64,000 nt of DNA from Paramoeba atlantica (taxonomy: Eukaryota; Discosea). The translations under genes and the position numbers were made by a program. The DNA lies in contig CDRNVI010000074.1 of assembly GCA_977017575.1 (NCBI GenBank), positions 1-64,000 of the forward strand, given 5' to 3'. Below, piece by piece: positions 50,279-59,619 of the stretch. The notes beneath the pieces were generated by a model. It did not search any database. It had not been told where the DNA came from and saw nothing but the letters and a program-made list of their open reading frames with translations. Positions within the stretch are counted from its first letter, which is position 1, and the number at the start of each line of letters is the position of its first letter.

Positions 50279-51057
50279 CACCCCTTAAAGGATTGCAGCC
50301 CCCCGCCCCTTCATTTTTGCCTCGTACGAGGTTTTGACCTAATTCCTCCGGCATTCGATAGATCTCGAAATTTGTCGTATGTTTGCCGAAGGAATCAGCG
50401 TAAAAAGACTCAAGATAAAAAAAAATGAGATTAAAAATACTGGTCAAAAATCGTCATTTTGACGAAACACCATATATTTTCCTAAAAAATAGTTTATGCC
50501 CGATATTCATCTTTTTAACCCACGACAAAAACATTTCTCTCGACCCCGGCACCTTCACTATGGACCTATTACTTATGATATGCGCGTAAAAATTGTTGTG
50601 GAGTGCAATAATTTACTTTCCATAAGCAAAGTGGCAAAAATTTTAGAAATTGACAAAAAAAACTGTGAAAAAAAGTGAAAAGTTACGAAGATATACAGAT
50701 TCTGTAGAAAACATTCTGTAGATTCTGTAGAAAACATGTGTAAGAATTATTTGAAGCTTATGCATCTGGTAATAGAGAATATAGGGGATCACGCAGGGTA
50801 CTAAATTGACGGTTTCGGCGCACTTTAGATTTTCTTTCACGAAACAATTGTCAATTTTTGGAGAAAAAAATTGTCAAAAATCCATATAATTTTTTTTTGA
50901 CCTAAGCCCGGCGTTTGGTTTTATGTGAACTAAACTGAGCTAAAAATAGTGGGAAACGCTCTATTTTTTTATTTTGCACATTCTTAAAAAAAGGATGAGC
51001 TCTCAACTCCACCTGTACGAAAATTAAGGGGGGGGGACTGCTATCCTTTAAGAGGTG
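50279..51057 (+). mobile_element. 779-bp mariner-type element with an HTH fragment
   Basis: Ends CACCCCTTAAAGGATTGCAG and the inverse of CACCTCTTAAAGGATAGCAG, flanked by TA (50277-50278 and 51058-51059). The frame at 50496-50678 encodes an HTH start (ITYDMRVKIVVECNNLLSIS, then KVAKILEIDKK), and the rest of the transposase is absent. Confidence 0.75.
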
Positions 51058-51583
51058 TATAATGAGGAACACAGTAATACAGTGTATAATCGAAGAAAAA
51101 AAATTAAAGGGGCCCCCGGTAGTCCAAAACTGTCAAAAATATCGAAAAAATGGGGGGTCCAGGGGGGGGCATACATCACGATTTTTTTTAGATTTTTTTG
51201 CTTTTCAAAATCCAGCGCAGGGAAGTGGTAGAGTATGCCGCTGTGATGATTTTTCACCCCCGCCCCCCTACATTCGGGGGTGACCCCCCTGGTACGCGCG
51301 GGAGGGGTCCGACAAGTTCGAAAATTTCCGAAAATTTCGGGGTGACCAAAAAGAAACGAATTTTTGACCAAAGTAAAAATATTATTTTTCCAAAATCGAT
51401 TTAAGTGTTTGGGACCTCAGCTACCGTTCTACGACGTGTTTTTAACAGATTCGCTTCCTACCACTACTGGTAAGGTATCAAAAACGGCCCAAATTTGGGG
51501 AAAAAATTTCGCAATTCTCCCCTAAAAAACGGGCTTTTTCACGAAAAAAAGGAAATAGATTATTCATGATCTTTTGGTGAGCT

Positions 51584-51698
51584 TTCTTTTTTAGACGCTT
51601 CGTTAAACGCGGAGGTAGTTTTCAACGCGAAACGCGCAGCATGAGTGGCTTCTAAGTTGAAAACAACCACCGCGTTTAACGAAGCGTCTAAAAAAGAA
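51584..51698. repeat. 115-bp imperfect palindrome, third copy
   Basis: Arms of about 43 bp starting TTCTTTTTTAGACGCTTCGT. The centre is inverted relative to the copies at 3521 and 37061, as expected because this repeat lies in the opposite orientation. Confidence 0.75.
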
Positions 51699-51971
51699 TT
51701 ATGGTTACAGTTTGCAGATCTCAGTGTTAACATCGTGTTCTGAATACAAAAGTAAACGGCCTAGGGTGATTCTTTGAACGCCGAAAACAAGGATTTTAAT
51801 GTTTTTGCGAATCCTAAAATGGCCGTATGAACCTAATATGCCAGGTGTAACAGTTTTCGTGCCCCCCCGCCCTGTGTAGAGGGCCCGTCGGATGCTTCCG
51901 TCACTTCGTGGTAGTACAGACCGCTGTGCAAACGATCCTTGCACCACCCTTAGGGTGACCAATTATCTTTG

Positions 51972-53579
51972 AACCTAGGGACACGAATAAGTTAGCCCCT
52001 TACTTTTTGCATGAAGGGGCCTAAGGGGTTTATGACACCACTTTGTCGTTCACAATTTCGAGATCTACACGGTCCCGCTGGTTTTAGCCACTTTCAAAGT
52101 ATTAGAACAAAACTTTTTTTTTTTTAAATCCGACACGATTTTTTTTCCATGGTGAAATCCAAGTACCGTCTCCCAAAAGGGGGGTTAACGCAGATGGGAA
52201 AAGTCTTGTTGCATATGCGCTTTCAAGAGGGTATTCCAAAGAAGCGACTAGCACGGGATTTCAATGTTTCTATCAAAATTGGGGTTCAGGGCACGTTCTT
52301 TGAATGTTCAACGAACGGGCACTCAGTTCGTTGAAGACTCAACGAACGGACACTCAGTTCGTTTAACACTTAACGAACGGTTTTCGGAAAATTCAACTTT
52401 TCAAAAACCGTTCGAAAAAGAAAAAAATATTTGTTTTTTTAGAAAAAATGGCTCCATTCGTTTTCGAAAGTGTAAGCATTCTATAAGAGATTTTCAGAAA
52501 TTTCATTTTCATCGAGCCCTAACAGCGCCACAATTCCGCAGTGTTGAAGACAACTTCGTAGTTTCGAAGCAGATCCTTGCAGATTCCCATGCGAGGAAGT
52601 CGTCGGCGCAGGGTAAAAAGGCAGAAGGCGTATAGTAGTAGGGGGGGGTAGTAGTATTTCTCCTAAAGATATTGCTGGAGTGCCCATACACAGCAGCGCT
52701 AGAAAGATAGCAGGTAAATTGAAAAGAAAAGGTATTTTCGTTAGCAAAAAGACCGTAAGGCGTGGCTTAGTAGCTATGAAGTACACGTATTCCCCACGAC
52801 CTATTACTATGGCTTTAAGTACTCGCCAAAAGGAAAGAAGAGTTGATTTTGCTTCCACTTGGAGTGGTGATTCAAAGATAATAATTTTTTCTAATGAGAA
52901 GATTTTTGATACGAATGATAAACGACAAAAGATGTGGGTTGCCCCAGGAGAAAAGGCCGTTCCCAGGCAGAGAATGCGTTGGGCGCCCAAATGTCATGTG
53001 TGGGGTGCCATTGGAGTTGGATGGCGTTACCTTGTGGTTCTACCATCCAACAGTGCAATCACAAGTGAAACTTATGTAGAAACGCTGCGTAAGGTTCCCT
53101 TTCCCCGTAAATTTATTTTTCAGCAAGATGGGGCGGGTGCACATAAGGCCAAAAATACGAAAAACTATCTTCTTACTTCAAAAATTGAATACATAACAAA
53201 CTGGCCGGCTAATTCTCCCGACCTTAATCCTATTGAGAACGTGTGGGAAATGATTCAACAAAGTGTAAATGAAATGAATCCGTCTTGTACTATTTCTCTA
53301 ATTAAGTGCGTAAAGAAAGCTTTTGCGAATATTGGTGAATCTGAGCTTGACCGCACTGTTTTAAGTTTCGACTAAAAGCTGGAAGTTTGCAAAAAAAATG
53401 GTGGCGAGAAAGTGAAAAAATGGTAATACTAAATTCATATTTTATTGGTTCCCAGTTTTATTCGCTATATGATATGCGCAAACAAGCGTCACCGAGATCT
53501 GCAAAATGCAACAAAAATTAGCCCAAACGAAGACTTTACACAAATTTTAGAGGGGGGTGACTTATCATGTCCCTAGGTT
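51972..53579 (+). mobile_element. 1.6-kb mariner-type element with a nearly complete transposase remnant
   Basis: Ends AACCTAGGGACACGAATAAG and the inverse of AACCTAGGGACATGATAAGT. TA is seen only at the right side. The subterminal block (TTTTTGCATGAAGGGGCC, CGAGATCTACACGGTCCC) matches the family at 2803 and 44.7 kb. The transposase starts at 52149 (KGGLTQMGKVLLHMRFQEGI, RLARDFNVSIK). About 200 bp of foreign sequence with AACGAACGG(G/A)CACTCAGTTCGTT repeats interrupts it at about 52290, and the catalytic part resumes downstream. Confidence 0.7.
52680..53375 (+). pseudogene. Mariner-like DDE transposase, catalytic half, first Asp changed to Asn
   Basis: 231 open codons: HTH remainder (RKIAGKLKRKGIFVSKKTVR), then IIIFSNEKIFDTND, KCHVWGAIGVGWRYLVVL, FIFQQDGAGAHKAK and WPANSPDLNPIENVW. 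The second Asp and the third acidic residue are present. The first catalytic position reads Asn (AAT at 52893) where the related copy at 47.7 kb has TDEK. This change would abolish cleavage. The reading frame is otherwise intact to 53375, so the copy is fairly young. Confidence 0.8.
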
Positions 53580-53782
53580 TATACCTGTATTTATTTTTAT
53601 ACTTGTATCTATCTGAGCTGATACGTTTAGTGATCACAACGCGTAGCCTGTAGATTGTTGAGATGCATTGTAAAAAAGATTTGGTACACTCTTTTAATGA
53701 AAAAAAATATATTTCAGTCAGAGCATTCTTTACTTTGTACATTCGGTTTTCACTGGAAACTACTTATCTAGAGGTATACCTC

Positions 53783-55672
53783 ATGACCGAATTTAATACT
53801 CGAGACGAGACAAAGCAATCCGGAAGCGTCGTGTTGTCCTGGGAACATTTGAACTACTCGGTTAGAGTAAACAAGAAGACAGCACCTTGCAATATATTAA
53901 TAAATGTGAGCGGTACAGCTCGACCTTTTCGATTGCTCGCCGTAATGGGCGCTAGTGGGGCGGGGAAGTCTACCCTCTTGAATGTTTTGAGTGATCGGTT
54001 ACGTACAGATCAAAATCACGTACTGTCTGGTAACATTTCGTTAGATCAAGAGCCCTGGGCTTCGAAACATCGCTCCCTAGCTGCCTTCGTAACTCAAGAC
54101 GATATCCTGTTCGAAACTGCAACTCCATTCGAAGAGTTGTATTTCTCGGCTCGCGTTCGAGCAGGAATGTCACCCGAGCGTGCCAAAGCGCGTACGGAGG
54201 AGGTATTAAAGCAACTGTTGCTTTCAGACTGTAAGAACACCGTTATTGGGACCCCAGGATTGGTTCGAGGACTCTCGGGAGGGGAACGTAAGCGCACCAA
54301 CATCGCTGTGGAACTCATCACGAACCCCAAGATTTTATTGCTTGATGAACCAACGAGCGGGCTTGACTCTGTAACAGCTGAAACAGTTATGCAACTTTTA
54401 CATGATCTGGCACGCAGCGGACACACCGTTGTGTGCACGATTCATCAACCGTCGGCTGATGTTGTTGCTACATTTGACGACCTGCTTCTACTCGTGAAGG
54501 GACAAGTAATATATGATGGGCCATGTCGTCACGCAATACAGTATTTCGCAGCATTGGGATTTGTATGTCCGGATCATCATACTCCAACAGATTATTTTAT
54601 GGTACTCATGCAAGATGAGAGCATAGGCGAAAAACTGATAATAGACTGGCAGAATCGAAAGAAAGGCGACTTATCCGCTGGATCCACAACAAGAGTTGAT
54701 GAAAACGTGAAGACGCAAAAACCTCAAAAAAACAAATGTACAGCTACTTTCTCTGCCGCAACCGCTATCGATACACCTAGTTCCACGCTAGTAGAGAAAT
54801 GCAGCAAGACTTCAACCCCAATGACACAACTGTACGAGCTCACTACACGTTCATACCGCAATCTCCTACGCGACCGGTTTTTTATGACGGCGCAAATGGT
54901 ACAAGCCATGGGATTCGGTTTGATCATTGGTCTGGTCTTTATGAAGTTGGGAACCGATCAGACTTCGGTACAAGATCGCATGGGATTGCTCTTCATGTTG
55001 ACTACATTCACGATGTTCTCCGGAGCAATGGGTGTTGTGAATACCATCTCCAAAGAAAAAGCTGTTTTTCTTCGTGAACAACACGCAGGAGCGTACTCCC
55101 CGTTGTGGTACTTCCTGGGAAAAGGAATCGCTGAGACCCCTTTCCACATTGGTCTTGCCGTTCTCATGTTCACCATAGTGTACCTTATCACAGGTCTCAG
55201 TCCCACAGCCACGGTATATTTTGCCCTCTGTGGTACGATGGTACTCTCCTACCTCTGTGGCACAAGTCTTGGCATGTTAGTGAGTACGTGCTGCCCGAAT
55301 TTCCATGTCGCCTCTGCGGTAGTTCCTGTTGTAATTGTACCCATGCTACTCAGTGGGGGACTACTCGCGAGTTCGGGACGATTAGACCCTTACTGGTTAT
55401 GGCTAGAAAAGATTAGTATTGTGCGATATGCCTTTGTCGCAATGTCGCGTCTGGAATTTACTAGTCTGCATCACATTGACTGTGACATCGAGAAGTACGG
55501 AAGCCTCTGCGAGCGTATGTTTCACAAAGGGTCGGATGTGATTCGCTCATACGGATTTGATACCCGAGTCAACGAGTATTGGGTATTGTATTTGTCAATG
55601 GCAGGGATTTTCGTGCTGTTGCGTGTACTGGCATTTCTTGCATTACATCGTATCGCGAGGAAAAAGTTGTAG
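53783..55672 (+). CDS. ABCG-family half transporter
   Basis: 629 residues from ATG 53783. An upstream ATG at 53663 would add 40 basic and aromatic residues and is less likely. One nucleotide-binding domain comes first: Walker A MGASGAGKSTLLNVL, Q-loop FVTQDDILF, signature LSGGERKRTNIAVEL, Walker B ILLLDEPTSGLD and H-loop TIHQPS. After a linker of about 70 residues come six hydrophobic segments (from about residue 375) with the ABC2-type pattern LTTRSYRNLLRDRFF and GIAETPFHIGLAVLMF. NBD-TMD order is that of ABCG (White) half transporters, which dimerise and export lipids or sterols. The Cys-containing loop before the last helix is usual for the family. Substrate unknown. Confidence 0.93.
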   Translation: MTEFNTRDETKQSGSVVLSWEHLNYSVRVNKKTAPCNILINVSGTARPFRLLAVMGASGAGKSTLLNVLSDRLRTDQNHVLSGNISLDQEPWASKHRSLAAFVTQDDILFETATPFEELYFSARVRAGMSPERAKARTEEVLKQLLLSDCKNTVIGTPGLVRGLSGGERKRTNIAVELITNPKILLLDEPTSGLDSVTAETVMQLLHDLARSGHTVVCTIHQPSADVVATFDDLLLLVKGQVIYDGPCRHAIQYFAALGFVCPDHHTPTDYFMVLMQDESIGEKLIIDWQNRKKGDLSAGSTTRVDENVKTQKPQKNKCTATFSAATAIDTPSSTLVEKCSKTSTPMTQLYELTTRSYRNLLRDRFFMTAQMVQAMGFGLIIGLVFMKLGTDQTSVQDRMGLLFMLTTFTMFSGAMGVVNTISKEKAVFLREQHAGAYSPLWYFLGKGIAETPFHIGLAVLMFTIVYLITGLSPTATVYFALCGTMVLSYLCGTSLGMLVSTCCPNFHVASAVVPVVIVPMLLSGGLLASSGRLDPYWLWLEKISIVRYAFVAMSRLEFTSLHHIDCDIEKYGSLCERMFHKGSDVIRSYGFDTRVNEYWVLYLSMAGIFVLLRVLAFLALHRIARKKL

Positions 55673-55935
55673 AAACTGAAAAAACAAGTGAGTTTTTATT
55701 TTAGTATCTGTATATTAAGGCGTTTCTGCTAATATCTGTGTATACAACGACGAAACCTACATGGAGGGTGATATTGCGACCTCATGAACTTCAGTACATG
55801 ACGGGTTAGAAAGTGTGTATAGCCACCGTTACATGTATGTCATCGGCTACATGTATTTGTGTCATCCATTCAGTAAATCCATACAAAATTGGAATTAACG
55901 AAAGATTGTGGTGCAATGAAGTAACTTTCAATCAT

Positions 55936-55965
55936 TGTTTTTTTTTTGCTTATTTGTCTCTATAG
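55936..55965 (+). promoter_or_regulatory. Strong candidate splice-acceptor before the dCMP deaminase
   Basis: TTGTTTTTTTTTTGCTTATT then TGTCTCTATAG: a long T/C tract closed by AG (55964-55965), 69 bases before the ATG at 56035. The clearest acceptor-like site in the window. Confidence 0.45.
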
Positions 55966-56034
55966 AAAATCCTTTTATAAATATCATTGTTCTTGAATTT
56001 TAGTTTATCTAACACGCGGTTTTATAAAATTTCC

Positions 56035-56685
56035 ATGAAAAGGAAAGAGTTTCTCTCCTTTGATGACTACTTTATGAGTGTGGCACTGTTGTCTGCGCAA
56101 CGCTCCAAAGATCCCAACCGTCAAGTTGGGGCATGTATCGTCAACGCCTCTCAACGTATCGTTGGGATCGGGTACAACGGATTTCCCACGGGTTGCTCGG
56201 ATGATGTGTTGCCCTGGAAGGGACGGGAGGATCCAACTCGCAAGGAATCCGCCCCGATGACCGTCACACATTCCATGCTTGAGACGAAATATCCTTATGT
56301 ATGTCATGCAGAGCTGAACGCGATTATGAACTCCAACATGGAGTTGCGCGGCTGTGTTATTTACTGTACTCTGTTTCCCTGCAACGAGTGTGCTAAGCTG
56401 ATTATACAAAGTGGAATTTGTGAGGTGATATACTTGAGTGATAAGAACCACAACGAGCCCTCCTGGGTGGCCTCTCGCAGGTTACTAGAACTTGGAGGAA
56501 TCAAATACGCGGCCCATTCTCCTGAGACACATTCCATTAGTCTCTCCCTGCAAGAGTCGGCGGAACCAGCATGCATTAAACGTGCTGTTCACCATCGGAG
56601 AAGATTCTCGCGAGAAGAATTCGTGTTGTTAAGTATGGTGGCTATTGTCTGCTGTCGGTACGCGATCGACTACTTCAGGAAGTAA
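56035..56685 (+). CDS. Deoxycytidylate (dCMP) deaminase
   Basis: 216 residues. Converts dCMP to dUMP, the precursor of thymidylate. The zinc site is clear: HAE at residues 91-93 (CHAELNAIMNS) and PCNEC at 115-119. The N-terminal SFDDYFMSVALLSAQRSKDP and VGIGYNGFPTGCSDDVLPW are the family's substrate and allosteric segments, so the enzyme is probably regulated by dCTP/dTTP. The animal enzyme has about 178 residues. This one carries an extra C-terminal part with a basic stretch (KRAVHHRRRFSREEF) and a hydrophobic segment (about residues 192-211), which suggests tail anchoring in a membrane. The start is the first ATG of the conserved frame, 16 codons inside a longer open frame without ATG. Confidence 0.92.
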   Translation: MKRKEFLSFDDYFMSVALLSAQRSKDPNRQVGACIVNASQRIVGIGYNGFPTGCSDDVLPWKGREDPTRKESAPMTVTHSMLETKYPYVCHAELNAIMNSNMELRGCVIYCTLFPCNECAKLIIQSGICEVIYLSDKNHNEPSWVASRRLLELGGIKYAAHSPETHSISLSLQESAEPACIKRAVHHRRRFSREEFVLLSMVAIVCCRYAIDYFRK

Positions 56686-56823
56686 AAATGACAACTTCTT
56701 GAAATTTCTTTCACAAATGTGCGCTATCGTGTATTCAATGAAGGTACGAAAAAGAACTACTGTACACTCTTACGATATAACGTACTGCTCAGTTTCACGT
56801 AATTCTTTTTCGAGGTATATGTT

Positions 56824-56861
56824 GTTTTTTAAGCTTTTGTCTCTGCTTAAATATTTCGTAG
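56824..56861 (+). promoter_or_regulatory. Candidate splice-acceptor one base before the Tim50-like ATG
   Basis: TTTTTTAAGCTTTTGTCTCT ... ATTTCGTAG ends at 56861, and the ATG starts at 56863. A trans-spliced leader joined here would leave a one-base untranslated region. Confidence 0.35.
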
Positions 56862-56862
56862 A

Positions 56863-58002
56863 ATGACAAGCTCAAGAGCATCCCGTTTGCGCATTCTTGA
56901 GCTTCTTAGTTCTAAGGCACGAGATCTAAAACTTGATATCACCCATCATTGGCGACGTAGAAATACAGACTTCATGTCTACATATTTTCACCAAGGTTGG
57001 TCAAAAGCTGAAAACCTTCTAAACATTACAAACAACTCCATGCGATCCATTTCACGCGGATCCTTAAGTCTGCACAGGGTCGTGACCGGAATAGGAATTA
57101 CAACCATCTCACTAAGCTTGTGGCAACAAAGGTCGTACGGGGGTGCTGCCTGGGAGCATGCTTACACTAAATATTTCCCCCAATACACAGACTCAGGGAA
57201 AAGAATTTTAATACCTCCGAAAAAGAAAGATACACAATTTCGGCGTACCTTAGTCTTAGACATGGATGAAATGCTTGTGGGAAATGCTTCCGATGCGAAC
57301 GTGTCCCCCGACGACATCAGTTTTCACAAATTTAGAGACAGGTCGTACATTCATATTCATCGCCCTTACCTTGCTCAATTTCTCCAGTATGCGTCAGAGA
57401 ATTTTGAAGTTGTTCTTTGGACAGCTGGAACGCCCGGTTATGCAAATGAGTGCGTAAGAAATATTCTTCGCGCAACGAAACTGCCTGAAGCTGTGTTCGA
57501 TCACATTATTGCTCGCGATTCTGCATGGTTTCAAATCACCCCTAAAAGGTGGTATCGCAAAGACTTAGCCCAACTTGGGCGCTTGCTAGAAGATACAATG
57601 ATGATTGAGAATGCCCCCGTAGTGGAGCCTCACACTCATTGCATTTTGGTCCCAGATTACCGGTATCCTATTGTGATGGATAATCACGTTCCAAACTCCC
57701 CCCTAAGCCTAACAGCGCAAGGTTGGCTTTCAACTCTTCGAAAGCCGAAAAATGGGGCAAGCATTGATAGAAATATATCCAATTTCGAAGCTGTTAGCAA
57801 TGTTCATGTGAATTACGATCAAACACTGCGAATGCTCATTCCAGTGTTGGAGCGATGGAAGGATTCTTCCTTAGACACATCCGAGTTTCTTAGAAAGGAG
57901 TCTACAGATGGTGCACTACGCTTATCGCCTATAAGAGTTCCTCGCGAAAATGATCCAACACTATTCGTGACTTTGCCGCTTTACAAAGCAAAAGTAGAGT
58001 AG
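56863..58002 (+). CDS. Tim50-like FCP1/SCP1-domain protein
   Basis: 379 residues. A basic N-terminal region is followed by one hydrophobic segment (about 72-87, VVTGIGITTISLSLW) and then an FCP1/SCP1 HAD-like domain: RRTLVLDMDEMLV, YIHIHRPYLAQFLQYA, FEVVLWTAGTPGYAN, KRWYRKDLAQLGR and MMIENAP. Layout (presequence, one membrane span, phosphatase-like domain facing the intermembrane space) fits Tim50, the receptor of the TIM23 translocase. Tim50 proteins often have lost phosphatase residues. Here D-x-D is kept but the following Thr/Val is Met, and the usual DNSP reads ENAP. A true CTD-like phosphatase is therefore unlikely. No sign of damage is seen. Confidence 0.8.
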   Translation: MTSSRASRLRILELLSSKARDLKLDITHHWRRRNTDFMSTYFHQGWSKAENLLNITNNSMRSISRGSLSLHRVVTGIGITTISLSLWQQRSYGGAAWEHAYTKYFPQYTDSGKRILIPPKKKDTQFRRTLVLDMDEMLVGNASDANVSPDDISFHKFRDRSYIHIHRPYLAQFLQYASENFEVVLWTAGTPGYANECVRNILRATKLPEAVFDHIIARDSAWFQITPKRWYRKDLAQLGRLLEDTMMIENAPVVEPHTHCILVPDYRYPIVMDNHVPNSPLSLTAQGWLSTLRKPKNGASIDRNISNFEAVSNVHVNYDQTLRMLIPVLERWKDSSLDTSEFLRKESTDGALRLSPIRVPRENDPTLFVTLPLYKAKVE

Positions 58003-58509
58003 AAAACTAGTTATTTTTTCCGATGAGGGCATCGATATATGATAAGCATATTGAGAATATGACAATAATTGTGGATGTGTCAAAATCTGGTTAATTCGCA
58101 TTACCGAAGTCCTGGGGTTTTCAAAAAAGAGTGCCAATTAAATATTATTAGAGACATGAGAGCGAACCTAAAATGTTCGTATAGGTTTCGTGGGCGATAT
58201 TGTGCTAAAACTACGAAAAATCAGCTAAAAATTGAACTTGTATACTATACTTTGCCTGTAATATCATCTTCTCTAATCAACTTAGTTTTCGGTAACATTC
58301 TTATTGTGTGATAGCAATGTTCGGGAGACGTTTTAGACCACTGAATCAAACATTGTTCGTTTATGAAGTGCTATCTCGACCTAGGGTCAAGCGTGTATCC
58401 GTGTCATGTAATTCCTTTTAGAAGTATCATGCACTGCGATCGATAAATCAGTCCGCCTATGATATAAAATCCTGCCTCTGAAATTTCTGAAGATCATTTG
58501 GCACAATTT
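58003..58509. other. Intergenic spacer
   Basis: About 500 bp, AT-rich. An 80-codon frame opens near 58069 without recognisable features. No other element seen. Confidence 0.45.
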
Positions 58510-59328
58510 ATGACTCAACCGAACTTTGCTGACCATTATTGGGAAGTGTTGCGCAATGTATCGCTTCCCAATCACATACGTGATAGTTACTTACGCGTTT
58601 ACCGAAGTAAAGAGAAGTGGATACCACCCGGAGAACGCTTGTCCTATCCATTCGTTCGCTGCGTGTGTTTCTTCCCCGACACTTCTCCGGAACGTGTTCT
58701 GAAAGCTATGTGCGATATATCTTCTCGATTGGCCTGGGACATTAATTATCGCATGTTTCGCCGAGTGGGCTGTGACGACGTGAAAAAGACAAATTCTGAT
58801 TCTGAAACGTTAGAGCAGTCAAAGGGCATGTACGACACAAAGTCTTTTATATCACCACGCGATCGAACTCCCATTTTTTGCCATCGTGTGGGGTTACCTC
58901 ATGTCGGATCCATTGGATTTCATTCTCGAATATTCTGCTACGAACGGTTTATTTCATGTTTGTCGAATGAATTCCCCGATGCGAAGAAAATTCTTTCGGA
59001 GGCAGAGAGTAATCCCAAAACGAAACCCACTTGCGCTGAGCATGCATCAAATGGCCTTTCTGGCTATTGTGTTCAATTTAAGAATCGTACTCCGGATTTG
59101 GAATGGAATATCCACGAGTCGCACGACGTTATGGCTCAAATATATTACCAAGAATATCGAATATGCGGCAGTAAGCGAGATGACATACTTGGAACAGAAC
59201 TTACGATGACTTCGTGCGCGGATGTCGAACCCCCTTGGTGGCTCCCGGATGGGATAAAAAAGACGATTATGACACACCTGACAACGCGTTCTTTCCTTTC
59301 ACTTTACACATATTTGGAGAACTCCTGA
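58510..59328 (+). CDS. START-like lipid-binding domain protein
   Basis: 272 residues from ATG 58510. The central part has the texture of a StAR-related lipid-transfer (START) domain: WEVLRNVSLPNHIRDSYLRV, PFVRCVCFFPDTSPERVLKA, CDISSRLAWDINYRMFRRVG, then PPWWLPDGIKKTIMTHLTTR at the C-terminal helix position. START domains hold one lipid or sterol in a deep pocket. The assignment rests on the C-terminal helix and on the order of strands, as family identity is low. The protein contains little else. It lies between the Tim50-like and DUF2071 genes, all on one strand; a functional link is not evident. Confidence 0.55.
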   Translation: MTQPNFADHYWEVLRNVSLPNHIRDSYLRVYRSKEKWIPPGERLSYPFVRCVCFFPDTSPERVLKAMCDISSRLAWDINYRMFRRVGCDDVKKTNSDSETLEQSKGMYDTKSFISPRDRTPIFCHRVGLPHVGSIGFHSRIFCYERFISCLSNEFPDAKKILSEAESNPKTKPTCAEHASNGLSGYCVQFKNRTPDLEWNIHESHDVMAQIYYQEYRICGSKRDDILGTELTMTSCADVEPPWWLPDGIKKTIMTHLTTRSFLSLYTYLENS

Positions 59329-59619
59329 CGCACAGAAGACTTCGTCATATTCTGCGGTATTTCAAATACCGTTTTTGTTTATACAAATACGAGCTTCAGG
59401 AACGGCCGGACGAAGCCAGTTTCACTTCTCTTTTTTCCTCATGCGAAATAAAATGTTGTCATTCGTCAGCCGTCATTTCAAATCAAGAGTTTTTTTTCAC
59501 TTCTAGCCTGTAAACCAATCGCCTAATTTGTTTTTCGGAGAAATACATTTATTCGAAGTCCTAAAAAAATTGTAGAAAGATTTTTCTTGATATTTGATGA
59601 CAGCGCTCCTTGTCATTTA

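Larger units (their letters stand above)
50196..51698 (+). repeat. Foldback repeat family copy split by a mariner-type insertion
   Basis: Left part (50196-50278) starts GCGGTGGTTGTATAACTACC. The right part resumes at 51060 with GAGGAACACAGTAATACAGT and runs through GGGGCCCCCGGTAGTCC and GGGGGTGACCCCCC to the terminal palindrome at 51584-51698. This is the most complete copy in + orientation. Confidence 0.65.

Noticed and set aside
53663-53782. Upstream ATG adding 40 residues to the ABC transporter
   Set aside because: The added part is not like any transporter N-terminus and the ATG at 53783 is nearer the conserved domain; kept only as an alternative.
59214-59513. 99-codon frame overlapping the end of the START-like gene
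   Set aside because: Out of frame with the gene for most of its length and without recognisable features.
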